Assembly: GCF_011395035.1 (NCBI RefSeq)
Contig: NZ_CP024769.1
Location: 166,869 to 230,868, forward strand
Direction: 5' to 3'
From: Pantoea cypripedii
Lineage (GTDB): Bacteria > Pseudomonadota > Gammaproteobacteria > Enterobacterales > Enterobacteriaceae
DNA: 64,000 bases
This document shows, in pieces, positions 9,093-19,097 of this stretch (position 1 is its first letter; every line of letters starts with the position of its first letter). A model generated the notes under the pieces. The model searched no databases, had not been told where the DNA came from, and worked only from the letters and a program-made list of their open reading frames with translations. Made by a program: the position numbers and the translations under genes.

Positions 9093-10121
9093 ATGAGAGT
9101 TGGATTAGTGGGTTATGGTACTGGCGGTCAGAACTTCCATGCACCATTTATTTCAGCAACTGAAGGATTGGAACTGGCGGGTGTAGTGGCGCGCGCACCT
9201 GCCACGATTGCCAAAGTCAGAGCTGATTTCCCGGATGTCCCCATCTACCCCAGCCTGACAGCGTTGCTGGCTGCCGGGGTGGATATCGTCACCATTACCA
9301 CGCCACCTCAGACGCGCCGTGAACTGGTGCTGGAAGCGATTAGCGCGGGCGTGGCGGTGATTGCCGATAAACCCTTTGCTCCGGACGCAAAAACCGGGCG
9401 TGAGCTGGCTGCTGCTGCTCGCGCAAAAGGCGTGGTGCTCGGTGTTTATCACAACCGTCGTTTTGATGCGGATATGCAGACGTTACGCCAGCTGATTGAA
9501 CAGCAAAAGGTCGGCAAGTTATGGCGCTTGCATAACCGTATGGATCTTGATGAGCCGCACACGCTGGAAGGCGGTGAAACGGGTGGGTTGCTGCGCGATA
9601 TGGGTAGCCATCTGGTGGATCAGGCGATGTGGCTGATGGGGCCGGTGACCGCAGTGCTGGCGCATCTGGATATTGTTGATCGTCCCGAAGGGCCGACGGA
9701 TGCCAGTTTTGTGCTGACCTTAACCCACAGCAGTGGTGCCCATTCTTATATTTCCTCAAGTAAAATCAATCATCTGGCGATGCGTGAGCTACGGTTATAC
9801 GGTGACAAGGGCAGCTATGTTGCTCAGGGATCGGATGTGCAGGCGCGTGCGATCTATGCCGGTCAGCGTCCACTGGATGATCGAGCCAACTGGGGATTTG
9901 AACCCCCGGAGCACTGGGGCACGCTACATACCGCGGCAGGGGATGAAAAGATCCCGTCAGCGCAGGGGGCATATCATGATTATTACGCCGCGTTTGCGGC
10001 GGCGGTGAAAACCGGCAGTGCTCCGCCGGTTACGACGGAGCAGGCGATTAGCGTGCTGGAAGTGCTGGATGCGGCATTTGTTAGCGCGCGTGAAGGGCGG
10101 ATTGTTAGTCTGAACCCGTAA
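9093..10121 (+). CDS. Gfo/Idh/MocA family oxidoreductase
   Basis: 342 residues. NAD(P)-dependent sugar or inositol oxidoreductase fold. The N-terminal Rossmann motif is GLVGYGTGGQNFHAPFI; the lysine motif appears as ADKPF near residue 91, where most members have EKP. The second half (DMGSHLVDQAMWLMG) holds the conserved Asp/His region. Ribosome site GGAGGG immediately precedes the ATG. It resembles the YdgJ/YhhX-type subgroup, whose sugar substrates are poorly defined. Its 3' end overlaps the convergent ddpF gene by 17 bases. Confidence 0.88.
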   Translation: MRVGLVGYGTGGQNFHAPFISATEGLELAGVVARAPATIAKVRADFPDVPIYPSLTALLAAGVDIVTITTPPQTRRELVLEAISAGVAVIADKPFAPDAKTGRELAAAARAKGVVLGVYHNRRFDADMQTLRQLIEQQKVGKLWRLHNRMDLDEPHTLEGGETGGLLRDMGSHLVDQAMWLMGPVTAVLAHLDIVDRPEGPTDASFVLTLTHSSGAHSYISSSKINHLAMRELRLYGDKGSYVAQGSDVQARAIYAGQRPLDDRANWGFEPPEHWGTLHTAAGDEKIPSAQGAYHDYYAAFAAAVKTGSAPPVTTEQAISVLEVLDAAFVSAREGRIVSLNP

Positions 10122-11035
10122 CCTGCCAGCAACGTACCGATCGTTCTCCTCCGATCACCCGCAGCGTCTGCGGCTGCCCACATCCCTCATTTGCCTGCGG
10201 GCAGCGATCGCGAAAATAACAGCCCGCAGGCAGGATACGGTTGCCGGGGAGATCGGTTTTACGTAACGCGATATGCTCCGCGAGGGGTTGGTGAATATCA
10301 GGCACCGAAGCCAGCAGCAGCCGGGTATAAGGATGTTGTGGCTCCGATAAGACCTGCTCCGCCTGACCCAGCTCGACAATTTGCCCCAGATACATCACCG
10401 CCACGCGGTCGCTCATATGGCGTACAACGGATACGTTGTGTGAGATCAGCACATAAGTCAGGTTGCGCTGCTGTTGCAGCGTGACCAGCAGATTGAGGAT
10501 CTGAGCCTGTACCGAAATATCCAGCGCCGAGGTGGGTTCATCCAGCACGATAATATCCGGGCTGGAGGAAAGCGCCCGGGCGATAGCGATACGCTGACGT
10601 TGTCCGCCAGAAAAAGCGTGTGGCAGGCGATCAAGATATTCCACGCGAATCCCCACCAGTTGTGCCAGCTCTGCCGCCAGCTGTCGGCGTGCGGATTCCT
10701 TCAGGCGCTGCTGAATCCATACCGGCTCGGTGATAATGCGCCACACCGGCAGGCGCGGGTCCAGCGAGGATAGCGGGTCCTGAAACACCATTTGCATCGT
10801 GCTTTTGGCCTGTCCGCTACGCTGACACTCACCCTGCTGTGGTTGCAGCATACCCATCAGCAACTGGGCGAGGGTGCTTTTTCCGCAGCCCGATTCGCCG
10901 ACAATTCCCAGCGTTTCGCCGCGTTTTAGTTGCAGATCGAGCCCATTCAGCGCATGGGCCTGTTCAGTCACACGACCCAGCCAGTTACGGCGCAGCGGAA
11001 AGTTGACGTGCACATCGCGCAGTTCCAGCAACATA

Positions 11036-11043
<8 letters not shown>
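10105..11043 (-). CDS. ddpF: Dipeptide ABC transporter ATPase, DdpF/DppF type
   Basis: 312 residues from the ATG at 11043 (MSDMLLELRDV), overlapping the ddpD stop by 8 bases. The longer frame to 11247 lies inside ddpD and is not used. Nucleotide-binding motifs: Walker A GESGCGKS, signature FSGGQRQRIAIARAL, Walker B IIVLDEPTSALD, and a C-terminal oligopeptide-transporter domain with Cys residues (CYFRDRCPQANEGC) of the family's Fe-S/zinc-like motif. Energises import by the adjacent permeases. It is last in the ddpX-A-B-C-D-F order, which is the same as in E. coli. Confidence 0.92.
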
Positions 11044-12021
<978 letters not shown>

Positions 12022-12022
<1 letters not shown>

Positions 12023-12915
12023 CAGTGTTGTCCTCCCGTTTTTGGATCAAGCAGGTCGCGCAGTCCGTCACCAAACAGATTAAAGCCGACCGCGGTGATC
12101 AGGATCGCCGCACCGGGGAAGGTGCAATACCACCATTGGTCCAGCACGTAATTACGACCGACCGCGACCATCGCCCCCCATTCGGCGGTGGGTTGCTGCG
12201 CGCCAAGGCCGATAAAACCCAGCGTTGCCGCCATCAGGATGGCGCTGCCAATATCCAGTGATGCCTGCACGATCAACGGCGGCAGGGCATTACGCAGGAT
12301 ATGCCAGCTGATCAGATGCCAGCGTGAGGCACCAAAGGTGCGTGCGGCCTGCACATAGGTAAACTGGCGCACGATCAGGGTTTGTCCGCGCGCCAGTCGC
12401 ACGTAAAACGGGATACGCACGATGGCAATCGCCAGCATGGCATTCACCAGGCTCGGCCCCAGCGCCGCCGCCAGCGCCATGGTCAGCACCAGCGACGGAA
12501 TCGATAACATGATATCCATCAACCGCATGATCAGCGCATCACCGCGCCCGCCCAGCACGCCGGAAAAGCAGCCCAGCAGCGAGCCAATCCCTCCGGCAAT
12601 CACCACCACCATCAATCCCGCCACCATGGATTGCTGGCTGCCAACCAGTACGCGGCTGAACAGGTCGCGACCCACTTCATCGGTGCCGAACCAGTGCAGC
12701 GCTGAGGGTGCCTGCAACCTGGCGGTGAGATCCAGCGCATTGGGATCGTAAGGTGCCAGCCACGGCGACAGCACCAGCAACATTAACATCAGCAGCATAA
12801 TCAGCCCCCCCACTAAGGTGAGCGGGCTTTGGCGCAGCAGCCAGAAGGTTCGTTTCAGGCGGGCAGGCCAGACTTTGCTGCGGCGCACACGCGGTTCGAC
12901 TTCCGTCATCATCAT
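12022..12915 (-). CDS. ddpC: Dipeptide ABC transporter permease, DdpC/DppC type
   Basis: 297 residues with six predicted membrane segments. The first follows a basic N-terminus; the periplasmic motif APSALHWFGTDEVGRDLFSRV is diagnostic of DppC/OppC. The EAA-type cytoplasmic loop is ARTFGASRWHLISWHILRNALPPLI. Three ATGs are stacked (12915, 12912, 12909) after GGAGGTGA; the outermost is used. It overlaps the ddpB stop. Confidence 0.92.
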
Positions 12916-13934
12916 GCGTCACCTCCGCGACCGATGCGCGGGTCGATCCACAGGTAGATCAGATCCACCGCCAGATTGACCAGCACATAAACAAAAGAAA
13001 CCACCACGGCAAAACCCATTACTGCCGGGAAATCGAGTGCCTGGATGGAGGCCACCACCCATGCGCCCATGCCGGGCCAGGAAAATACGGTTTCAGTGAG
13101 GACGGCACCGTACAACAGGTCACCCAGCGCCAGACCCAATACCGTGACGGAGGGGATCAGTGCGTTTGGCAGGGCATAACGCAGGATGATCACCCGATTC
13201 GGTAACCCGCTGGCACGCGCGGTACGGATATAGTCTTCGCTGAGTTGTTCCAGCATCGCGCCACGGATCTGGCGCGCCACAATGCCAAGATGAACAAAGG
13301 CCAGTGTCAGCGAGGGCAGAATCAGATGCTGGAGCGCATTGAAAAATACGTCGCTGTCGCCCGCCAGCAAGGCATCAATCGTGTAAAAGCCGGTGATCCG
13401 AGCGGGCGGATCGAGCCAGTCATCCAACCGTCCGCCGCCGGGTAACAGTTGCAGATGACCGTAGAACAGCACAATTACCCCCAGTCCGAGCCAGAAGGCC
13501 GGGGTAGAAATGCCGGTGATGGCCAGCAGACGGACCAGATGATCCAGCCAGCGATTGCGATACACCGCCGACAGCACGCCGAGCGGAATGCCAATCAGCA
13601 GCGCCAGCACCAACGCACAGCTGGCCAGTTCCAGTGTGGCGGGGAAAAAGGTACGCATCTCCTCCAGCACTGGGCGTCCAGTGCGGATCGAGGTGCCAAG
13701 ATCGCCATGCAGTAAGGCCATGACATAGCGTCCGAACTGCACCCATAAAGGTTGATCCAGCCCGAGTTGCTGACGGATATGCTGCACAATCGCCTCACTG
13801 GCCCGGTCTCCGGCCAGCAGGCGCGCCGGATCGCCCGGTATCAGGTGCGAGATAATAAAGGTGATCACGCAGACCCCAGCGACGACCAGGAAAAGTCCCC
13901 AGCAGCGCTGGCGTAAAATTTGCCAGAGTGTCAT
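12912..13934 (-). CDS. ddpB: Dipeptide ABC transporter permease, DdpB/DppB type
   Basis: 340 residues. Begins with a transmembrane helix after MTLWQILRQRCW. Family motifs include IPGDPARLLAGDRAS, the long periplasmic loop between the first two helices, and the EAA loop ARASGLPNRVIILRYALPNALIPSV. Partner of the DdpC-like permease. It follows the binding-protein gene by 46 bases. Confidence 0.92.
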   Translation of the reverse strand: MTLWQILRQRCWGLFLVVAGVCVITFIISHLIPGDPARLLAGDRASEAIVQHIRQQLGLDQPLWVQFGRYVMALLHGDLGTSIRTGRPVLEEMRTFFPATLELASCALVLALLIGIPLGVLSAVYRNRWLDHLVRLLAITGISTPAFWLGLGVIVLFYGHLQLLPGGGRLDDWLDPPARITGFYTIDALLAGDSDVFFNALQHLILPSLTLAFVHLGIVARQIRGAMLEQLSEDYIRTARASGLPNRVIILRYALPNALIPSVTVLGLALGDLLYGAVLTETVFSWPGMGAWVVASIQALDFPAVMGFAVVVSFVYVLVNLAVDLIYLWIDPRIGRGGDA

Positions 13935-13980
13935 CGGCGCTCCCTGACGGCGCCGTTACCGACGCCGTGTGTTGAGTGGC

Positions 13981-15546
13981 TTACTTACTCATGCTGGCGA
14001 TGTTAAACACCTGTTCCAGCATCGGGTTAAATACATAACCTTTTACCTGCTTGTTCATCGCCAGCTGGTAGTTCTTCTGGAACAGATAAACGTAGGCAGC
14101 TTCGTCGATGACGATTTTCTCCGCCTGCTGATAATCTTTGGTGCGCGCCTGCTGATCGGTGGTGGCCAGCGCACTTTTCAGCAGCTTGTCCACTTCGGCG
14201 TTTTCATAAAAGGAACGGTTACCCGGCAGGCCTTTCTTATCCGACTCGAACCAGTAGTTCATAAACATGTAGGGGTCGGCGAAGTCCGGACTCCAGTTAC
14301 CGATGGCGATGTCATAATCCCCTTTGCCCACGCGCTCACGCATGGTGGCGTTCGCCAGCTTCTCCAGCTTCACGTTGACACCGATCTTGCTCAGGCTGGC
14401 CTGGGTGGAAAGGGCAATCGGCTCCCAGTTGGGATCGTTATCTGAATAGAGGAAGGTCAGGCTGGTGGGTTTCTGTGGCACTTTGTCCAGTGCGGCTTTG
14501 GCTTTCGCTTCATCCATGCTGTATTGCATGGCGGAGGCATCATAGCCCCACATCCCGTCCGGAATCGGGCCGCGCATTTGTTTGCCGTTACCGCTAAGAA
14601 TGCCTTTTACCATGCCCTGATAATCGGTGGCCCAGGAGATCGCACGACGCAGATCGACCTGACTCATCGGCCCCTTGCCGTTGTTGAGGTAGAGATAAGT
14701 CACGCGCAGCGACGGATATTCTGCCACCTCGACTTTGCCTTCCTGCTTCAGGGCAGTGAGTTGATCGACCGGCAGTGAGTCAGCGATATCGATATCGCCG
14801 CGTGACAGTTGCAGACGGCGCGAGGCGCTTTCACCAATGATTTTTACTGATACGCGTTTAAACGCGGGTTTCGCACCGGCGTAATGTGGGTTCGGTACCA
14901 GCACCAGCTGCTGACCTTTCTGCCAGCTTTTCAACATAAACGGGCCTGAACCGGCGGTATGCTCAGCCAGATAAGCGCGCGCATCATCATCAGGGTGCGC
15001 TTTCAACACCGCCGGGTTAATGATCGAGGCACCGTCGTTCGCCAGGGTATACAGGAAAGGGGCGAACGGCTGGCTGAGGGTGAATTTCACCGTGTGCGCA
15101 TCAATGACGTCTATTCTGAGGTCAGCCGGGTAAGCTTCTGCCGGGCCTTGTTTAATTTTCAGCAAACGTTCAAACGACGCTTTCACCGCGTCGGCAGTGA
15201 CGGCGCTGCCATCATCAAATTTCGCGTTATCTTTTAGTTTGAAAGTCCAGGTTTTCTGGTCTGCTGATGCCTGCCAGCTGGCGGCCAAATCACCCTCTAC
15301 TTCGGTAGAGCCTTTGCCATCCACCGTTTTGTAGCGCACCAGACGCTGATAGGCCGGGTAGGTGACGGTCCAGTCGTTATTATCAATGGTGACCGCCGGA
15401 TCGAGGGTTTGCGGATCGGCGGCTTTGCCGATCACCAGCATATCTTTTGGCACCGCCGCCTGCACGGCAGCAGGAAGGGCGAGTGCCAGCGCGCTGGTCA
15501 AAAGGGCCGGACGTAACAGCGAACGGAACAGGTGTGTCGTCTTCAT
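13981..15546 (-). CDS. ddpA: Periplasmic dipeptide-binding protein, DdpA type (SBP family 5)
   Basis: 521 residues from the ATG at 15546. A classic signal peptide is present: MKTTHLF, then a hydrophobic core, then LPAAVQAAVPK with cleavage after AQA-like residues. The body has the family-5 features: DPAVTIDNNDWTVTYPAYQRLV, WTFKLKDNAKFDDGSAVTADAVKAS, and SPDFADPYMFMNYWF. In E. coli the orthologue is thought to capture D-Ala-D-Ala, and the neighbouring dipeptidase supports that here. The longer upstream frame runs into ddpX and is not used. Confidence 0.9.
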   Translation of the reverse strand: MKTTHLFRSLLRPALLTSALALALPAAVQAAVPKDMLVIGKAADPQTLDPAVTIDNNDWTVTYPAYQRLVRYKTVDGKGSTEVEGDLAASWQASADQKTWTFKLKDNAKFDDGSAVTADAVKASFERLLKIKQGPAEAYPADLRIDVIDAHTVKFTLSQPFAPFLYTLANDGASIINPAVLKAHPDDDARAYLAEHTAGSGPFMLKSWQKGQQLVLVPNPHYAGAKPAFKRVSVKIIGESASRRLQLSRGDIDIADSLPVDQLTALKQEGKVEVAEYPSLRVTYLYLNNGKGPMSQVDLRRAISWATDYQGMVKGILSGNGKQMRGPIPDGMWGYDASAMQYSMDEAKAKAALDKVPQKPTSLTFLYSDNDPNWEPIALSTQASLSKIGVNVKLEKLANATMRERVGKGDYDIAIGNWSPDFADPYMFMNYWFESDKKGLPGNRSFYENAEVDKLLKSALATTDQQARTKDYQQAEKIVIDEAAYVYLFQKNYQLAMNKQVKGYVFNPMLEQVFNIASMSK

Positions 15547-15559
15547 CGCAAAGCTCCAG

Positions 15560-16135
15560 TTAACAGGAAAGAAAGGTGTTGTCGTAACAGGAAAAACGAT
15601 CGTCCAGCAGCGGATAACGCAGCGCATCAGGTAGTTCGAAATGCCACCATTCGCTGCTCATGCCAACAAAGCCGCCGCCAAACATAATCGCGTTGAGTAA
15701 CAGACGATTACGCTGTGCCGCGACCGGCACGGAAGGATGGTACTGATGAGAACGTTCATGCATCTCATCAAAACCCGCACCCATATCGAGGATTTGCCCG
15801 TGCGGGTCCATCAGCGTGAGGTCAATGGCAACGCCGCGACTGTGATTGGAACCGAGGGTGAGATCGGCGACATATTGCGGGTCGGGACAGGCTTGCCACA
15901 GCAGTGCCTGTGCCTGACGTGGACGATAAGCGTCATAGACGCGCAGTTGCAGACCGGCCAGCGCAGCAATGGCGAGGCTTTTTTCCAGCGCGGTAACGGC
16001 GTCGGGGTGCAGCAGGCAGCGCGCTTCGCGGTAAATGGGGCGTCCGGTGATGTTATCGTCCGTGGCGTATTTCAGATCGATCAGCAACTCTGGAAAATGC
16101 TGCGCGAGATCGACCAGTTCACAATTGTCAGACAT
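15560..16135 (-). CDS. ddpX: D-alanyl-D-alanine dipeptidase DdpX/VanX-type
   Basis: 191 residues. Zinc dipeptidase that hydrolyses D-Ala-D-Ala. The VanX active-site set can be placed: Arg71 in AYRPRQ, zinc ligands His98 and Asp105 in SNHSRGVAID, catalytic Glu162 and zinc ligand His165 in SSEWWHFE. No signal peptide is visible, so it should act in the cytoplasm on imported dipeptide, as E. coli DdpX does, rather than on the cell's own wall precursors outside. It is immediately upstream of the ddpA-type binding-protein gene and 8 bases downstream of the regulator. Confidence 0.94.
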   Translation of the reverse strand: MSDNCELVDLAQHFPELLIDLKYATDDNITGRPIYREARCLLHPDAVTALEKSLAIAALAGLQLRVYDAYRPRQAQALLWQACPDPQYVADLTLGSNHSRGVAIDLTLMDPHGQILDMGAGFDEMHERSHQYHPSVPVAAQRNRLLLNAIMFGGGFVGMSSEWWHFELPDALRYPLLDDRFSCYDNTFLSC

Positions 16136-16143
16136 AGCAATCC

Positions 16144-17010
16144 TTAACGTTCAAATTGACCAAATTCCTGCTGCAACTGGCGATTGGTCGCCAGGCGAGT
16201 GGCCAGGCCATCGCCCAGTTGATCGACCACACCCGAAAGCAGCAGATTAAACAGACAGGAGATTGGTGCCAGCGAATCCCAGAAATGGCCGGTATCGGTT
16301 TTCACCTGCAATAAATCCAATGGGTAATCACGCGCCCACGGGCACCAGATATCGGTAATCAACGCCAGTGCCACCTGTTGTTCGCTGGCGACACGACAAT
16401 ACTGGCGTGCGATGGCGGAGTAAGCGCGCGTGTCAGTGATCACCACATAGGGGCGTTCGAAACCCGAGTTGAGTGATTCCACCCAGCTGCCGGACAACCC
16501 TTCGGCATAGCTGACGCGCGGACGCAAATATTCCAGATGGCTGAAAAAGGCGTTGGCGATACCACGCGTGGACTGAATGCCGAGGACAAACACCGCATCG
16601 GCGTGGGTGAGCTGCTGTACCACGCGCTGGAAAACGTCGCTCTGCGCCAGTTGATAAACGTGCTGGATGGCATCCAGCTCCAGATCCAGCGACTGTTGTG
16701 AACGACGCGGCAAATGGTTTTGCTGCTGCCAGGCATCGAGACGTTCGTTCATGCCCCAGGCCTGATAAGGGATGGCTGGCAGGTCGCGCAGGCTTTTCTT
16801 CACGTCGTCGAGGTTGCGATAACCGAGTTTGCGCAGATAGCGGCCAACGGTGATACCTGTGGTGCCGGTGGCACGGGCGATACTGTCCGCTGTTTCAAAC
16901 GGAATCTGCGCGCTGTGCGTCAGCAACCAGCTGGCAATACGCCGGGCACTGGGCGTTTGCTGGCTGAAACTGGCTTCAATGCGGGCGATCAATTCGGGTT
17001 TTGCAGTCAT
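16144..17010 (-). CDS. RpiR/MurR-family transcriptional regulator of the ddp operon
   Basis: 288 residues. N-terminal RpiR-type HTH (about 1-80) with SARRIASWLLTHSAQIPFETADSIARATGTTGITVGRYLRKLGY. C-terminal SIS phosphosugar-binding fold (about 120-260) with VFVLGIQSTRGIANAF and VVITDTRAYSAIA. Members sense sugar phosphates or cell-wall sugars (MurR senses MurNAc-6-P). It is the first gene of the minus-strand operon, 8 bases before ddpX, so it probably controls its own operon. The E. coli ddp operon has no such gene adjacent, so this arrangement points to different control; the ligand is unknown. Confidence 0.88.
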   Translation of the reverse strand: MTAKPELIARIEASFSQQTPSARRIASWLLTHSAQIPFETADSIARATGTTGITVGRYLRKLGYRNLDDVKKSLRDLPAIPYQAWGMNERLDAWQQQNHLPRRSQQSLDLELDAIQHVYQLAQSDVFQRVVQQLTHADAVFVLGIQSTRGIANAFFSHLEYLRPRVSYAEGLSGSWVESLNSGFERPYVVITDTRAYSAIARQYCRVASEQQVALALITDIWCPWARDYPLDLLQVKTDTGHFWDSLAPISCLFNLLLSGVVDQLGDGLATRLATNRQLQQEFGQFER

Positions 17011-17050
17011 CGCGGCCTCCGTGTTAGCGGGCTGTCATCGGCTGACATCC

Positions 17051-17066
17051 TGTTAGTTAAATAACA
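17051..17066. promoter_or_regulatory. Inverted repeat, candidate operator upstream of the ddp regulator
   Basis: TGTTA-GTTAAA-TAACA is a perfect 5-base inverted repeat with a 6-base spacer, 41 bases upstream of the regulator start. Position and symmetry suit autoregulation. This is inference from symmetry alone. Confidence 0.35.
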
Positions 17067-17351
17067 ATGCAGAACGCGTGCCAATGTCGCAGGGCGCAAA
17101 AAACCGGCGAAATGATGGCGAAGTGAATTAACAACAGATCAACATTTGTGCAGCGTAGTTCACTTTTGGTGCAATACGGCAGCAGGTGAAGTCGATTCTG
17201 TGCGGCGGGTCAGACATTTTCGCGGTCACTAACGGCAAAGCGCGAATTGGTTATTTTTTGTCCCGAATTAAATTCTATTCTGACGCAAATCAATAAAACT
17301 TATATCTGATGGCTCAACCATGGAGATCAAATCACAGATGAAGAGGAGGTT
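17067..17351. other. AT-rich intergenic region between divergent units
   Basis: The gene-free stretch from 17011 to 17351 separates the ddp regulator from the mini-HTH gene. Apart from the inverted repeat at 17051-17066 and a strong ribosome site (GAGGAGG at 17343-17349) I see only AT-rich promoter-like sequence at 17230-17310, with no repeat, RNA or conserved reading frame. Confidence 0.5.
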
Positions 17352-17570
17352 ATGATGCGTAACTCAGTCATGACGTTGCCGGAAATGGCACGCTATCTGG
17401 GGGTTCCGCCAGCGACCTTAGCGCGGGCGATTTGCAATCGCGGTACGCTGGAGAGACTTCCGCTACCAGAAGCGGTAGATGAAGATGTTCCCCTGTCGCG
17501 CCGTTGCTGGTTCCCGCATGACGTAAGGCAATTCCGCCATGCGCTGCAACGGGCAAGACATGGAGGTTAG
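17352..17570 (+). CDS. 72-residue putative helix-turn-helix protein
   Basis: Small protein whose start (adjacent ATGs at 17352 and 17355) follows a near-perfect GAGGAGG ribosome site. The sequence LPEMARYLGVPPATLARAICNRGTLERLP resembles an excisionase/MerR-like HTH_17 fold, followed by RRCWFPHDVRQFRHALQRAR, which fits the wing and last helix of that fold. No integrase is nearby, so an excisionase role is not supported; a small DNA-binding regulator is more likely. It stands alone on the plus strand. Function unknown. Confidence 0.6.
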   Translation: MMRNSVMTLPEMARYLGVPPATLARAICNRGTLERLPLPEAVDEDVPLSRRCWFPHDVRQFRHALQRARHGG

Positions 17571-17855
17571 TCACGCACAAGTATATTCCCGCGTGTTGGG
17601 AAAGGGGTGAGGCAATGGTTGATGTGACCTCACCCTGAAAGCGCCTGAATCCCCGCCGATGACAAACATCTGAAAATTCACACCCCATCCCCTGCCTGAT
17701 TTTTTCCTGACTATTAACCGGATACCTCGACTTTCATCCATTGCACTGACAAAACATTGAGTCGGTCAGGGACGGGTCTGCCACAGACCCGGCGGTGGCA
17801 TGACGCCATAAACGCAAAAATCCAATATCGTGGTCACTCAGGGAGGAGAGTAAAT

Positions 17856-19022
17856 ATGCGCAGTACCTCTACGCCGTTTATCCTGCTGGGAACGTTGTTT
17901 ACCGCTGGAGGATACGGTGGCACGTTCCTGATTTCTGCCTGGTTCCGTGCCCAGGGTGGCAGTGATATTGATACCGGAAATGCCCTCAGCATGGCATTGG
18001 TTGGGACGCTGATGGGCGTCCCGCTGGTCGGCTGGTGTGCCGGTAGAATTGATGCGGCCAGGCTGGCAGCAGTAGCTGCACTGGTGCTGGCCGGAGGTTA
18101 TGTGCTGCTGGGCAATCTGCCCGGTCTGCATCCTGATTCTCTTCCCCGGCTGGCGACGTTACTGATGGGACTGGGGTGGGGCATGTTTTACCTTGCCGCA
18201 CCGCTGGCGTTGTCGGAGCGTCTGACTGACGCTGAGCGCGGATCCGGCTTTACGCTGTTTAGCGCCTTTCAGATGACCGGGATTTGCGGGAGTCCGGTAT
18301 TGCTGGGAGCAGTGATGGTGCACGCGGGATTATCGCTGCAAACCACGTTTCTCTGTGTAGCCGCGATGGGGGGCGTGGCTTGCCTGCTGCTGATGATCTT
18401 TGGCTCCAGGGAGCCGCGACCCGGCGTTGAGCGCAATTTGCGCCCCTGGGTGCGGAAGTTGCCTGCGCTGGTGGCGGGAGCCGCGCTGCGCCCGGTGATG
18501 ATGGTCGGTCTCGGAGGGGCGGTGTTCTCTGGAATGATGGCGTTCCAGGTGTCTCTGACGGAAGGAACAAGTGTCAGTGCCGGAACATTCTTCACCGTAC
18601 ATGCGGTGACTGCCGTTGTCGCTCGCCTGTTGCTGGTGCGACGTTTGCCCACCTGGCCACGTTTACCACTGATGGTGGGGTTGCTGGGCTGTCTGATTGC
18701 GGGGTTGATTTGCCTGCTGGGGCTGGCAATCCATCCCGCGTTCCAGATTGCGGCCGGGATGTTGACCGGTGGCGGTTATGGTCTGCTCTATCCGGTGATT
18801 CAGACCTGGGCGGTTAACGACTCACCGCCGCCGGATCGCCACGCAGCCCTGACATGGTTTGTGGTGTCATATTTTGTCGGCATATTTGGCTTTCCGGTTT
18901 TCGGCGGCTGGCTGCTGGTGACCGCAGGCAAAAGCGCGTTTGTCTGGTCGCTGGTGCTGCTGGCGCTGCTGGAACTTGCGGTCGCCGTGGTGAGAAAACC
19001 ACTCGTCGGGTACGCTCTGTAG
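17856..19022 (+). CDS. MFS transporter (sugar or drug exporter type)
   Basis: 388 residues from the ATG at 17856, preceded by GGGAGGAGAG; the longer frame from 17757 lacks a ribosome site. About 12 hydrophobic segments, with the helix 2-3 region MALVGTLMGVPLVGWCAGRIDAARLAAV in place of the classical GRLGDR motif. Resembles MFS_1 proteins of the arabinose-efflux kind. It stands alone; substrate unknown. Its TAG stop is part of a GTAG that heads a palindrome (19019-19042), as with crtZ and bamA. Confidence 0.82.
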   Translation: MRSTSTPFILLGTLFTAGGYGGTFLISAWFRAQGGSDIDTGNALSMALVGTLMGVPLVGWCAGRIDAARLAAVAALVLAGGYVLLGNLPGLHPDSLPRLATLLMGLGWGMFYLAAPLALSERLTDAERGSGFTLFSAFQMTGICGSPVLLGAVMVHAGLSLQTTFLCVAAMGGVACLLLMIFGSREPRPGVERNLRPWVRKLPALVAGAALRPVMMVGLGGAVFSGMMAFQVSLTEGTSVSAGTFFTVHAVTAVVARLLLVRRLPTWPRLPLMVGLLGCLIAGLICLLGLAIHPAFQIAAGMLTGGGYGLLYPVIQTWAVNDSPPPDRHAALTWFVVSYFVGIFGFPVFGGWLLVTAGKSAFVWSLVLLALLELAVAVVRKPLVGYAL

Positions 19023-19042
19023 GGTCGGCATTCATGCCGACC
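19019..19042 (+). repeat. GTAG-headed palindrome of a second REP-like type
   Basis: GTAG followed by the inverted repeat GGTCGGCAT-TC-ATGCCGACC. The head overlaps the stop codon of the MFS gene. The stem differs from the GCGCGA family, so this is a second REP class; only one copy was seen in the window. Confidence 0.7.
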
Positions 19043-19063
19043 AGGCCAATAACGCACGTTTTC

Positions 19064-19085
19064 GTAGCGGCGCGATGTATCGCGC
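19064..19085 (+). repeat. REP-like palindrome (GCGCGA family, TGTA loop)
   Basis: GTAG, CG, then the stem GCGCGA-TGTA-TCGCGC. The loop differs by one base from the common TTTA form. It lies 21 bases after the second-type palindrome and just before the 3' end of the convergent MmyB-type regulator. Confidence 0.8.
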
Positions 19086-19097
19086 AATGGTGCATTG

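Noticed and set aside
17604..17636. Hairpin GGGTGAGG/CCTCACCC after the mini-HTH gene
   Set aside because: The stem is short with a 15-base loop and no U-tract; not enough to call a terminator.
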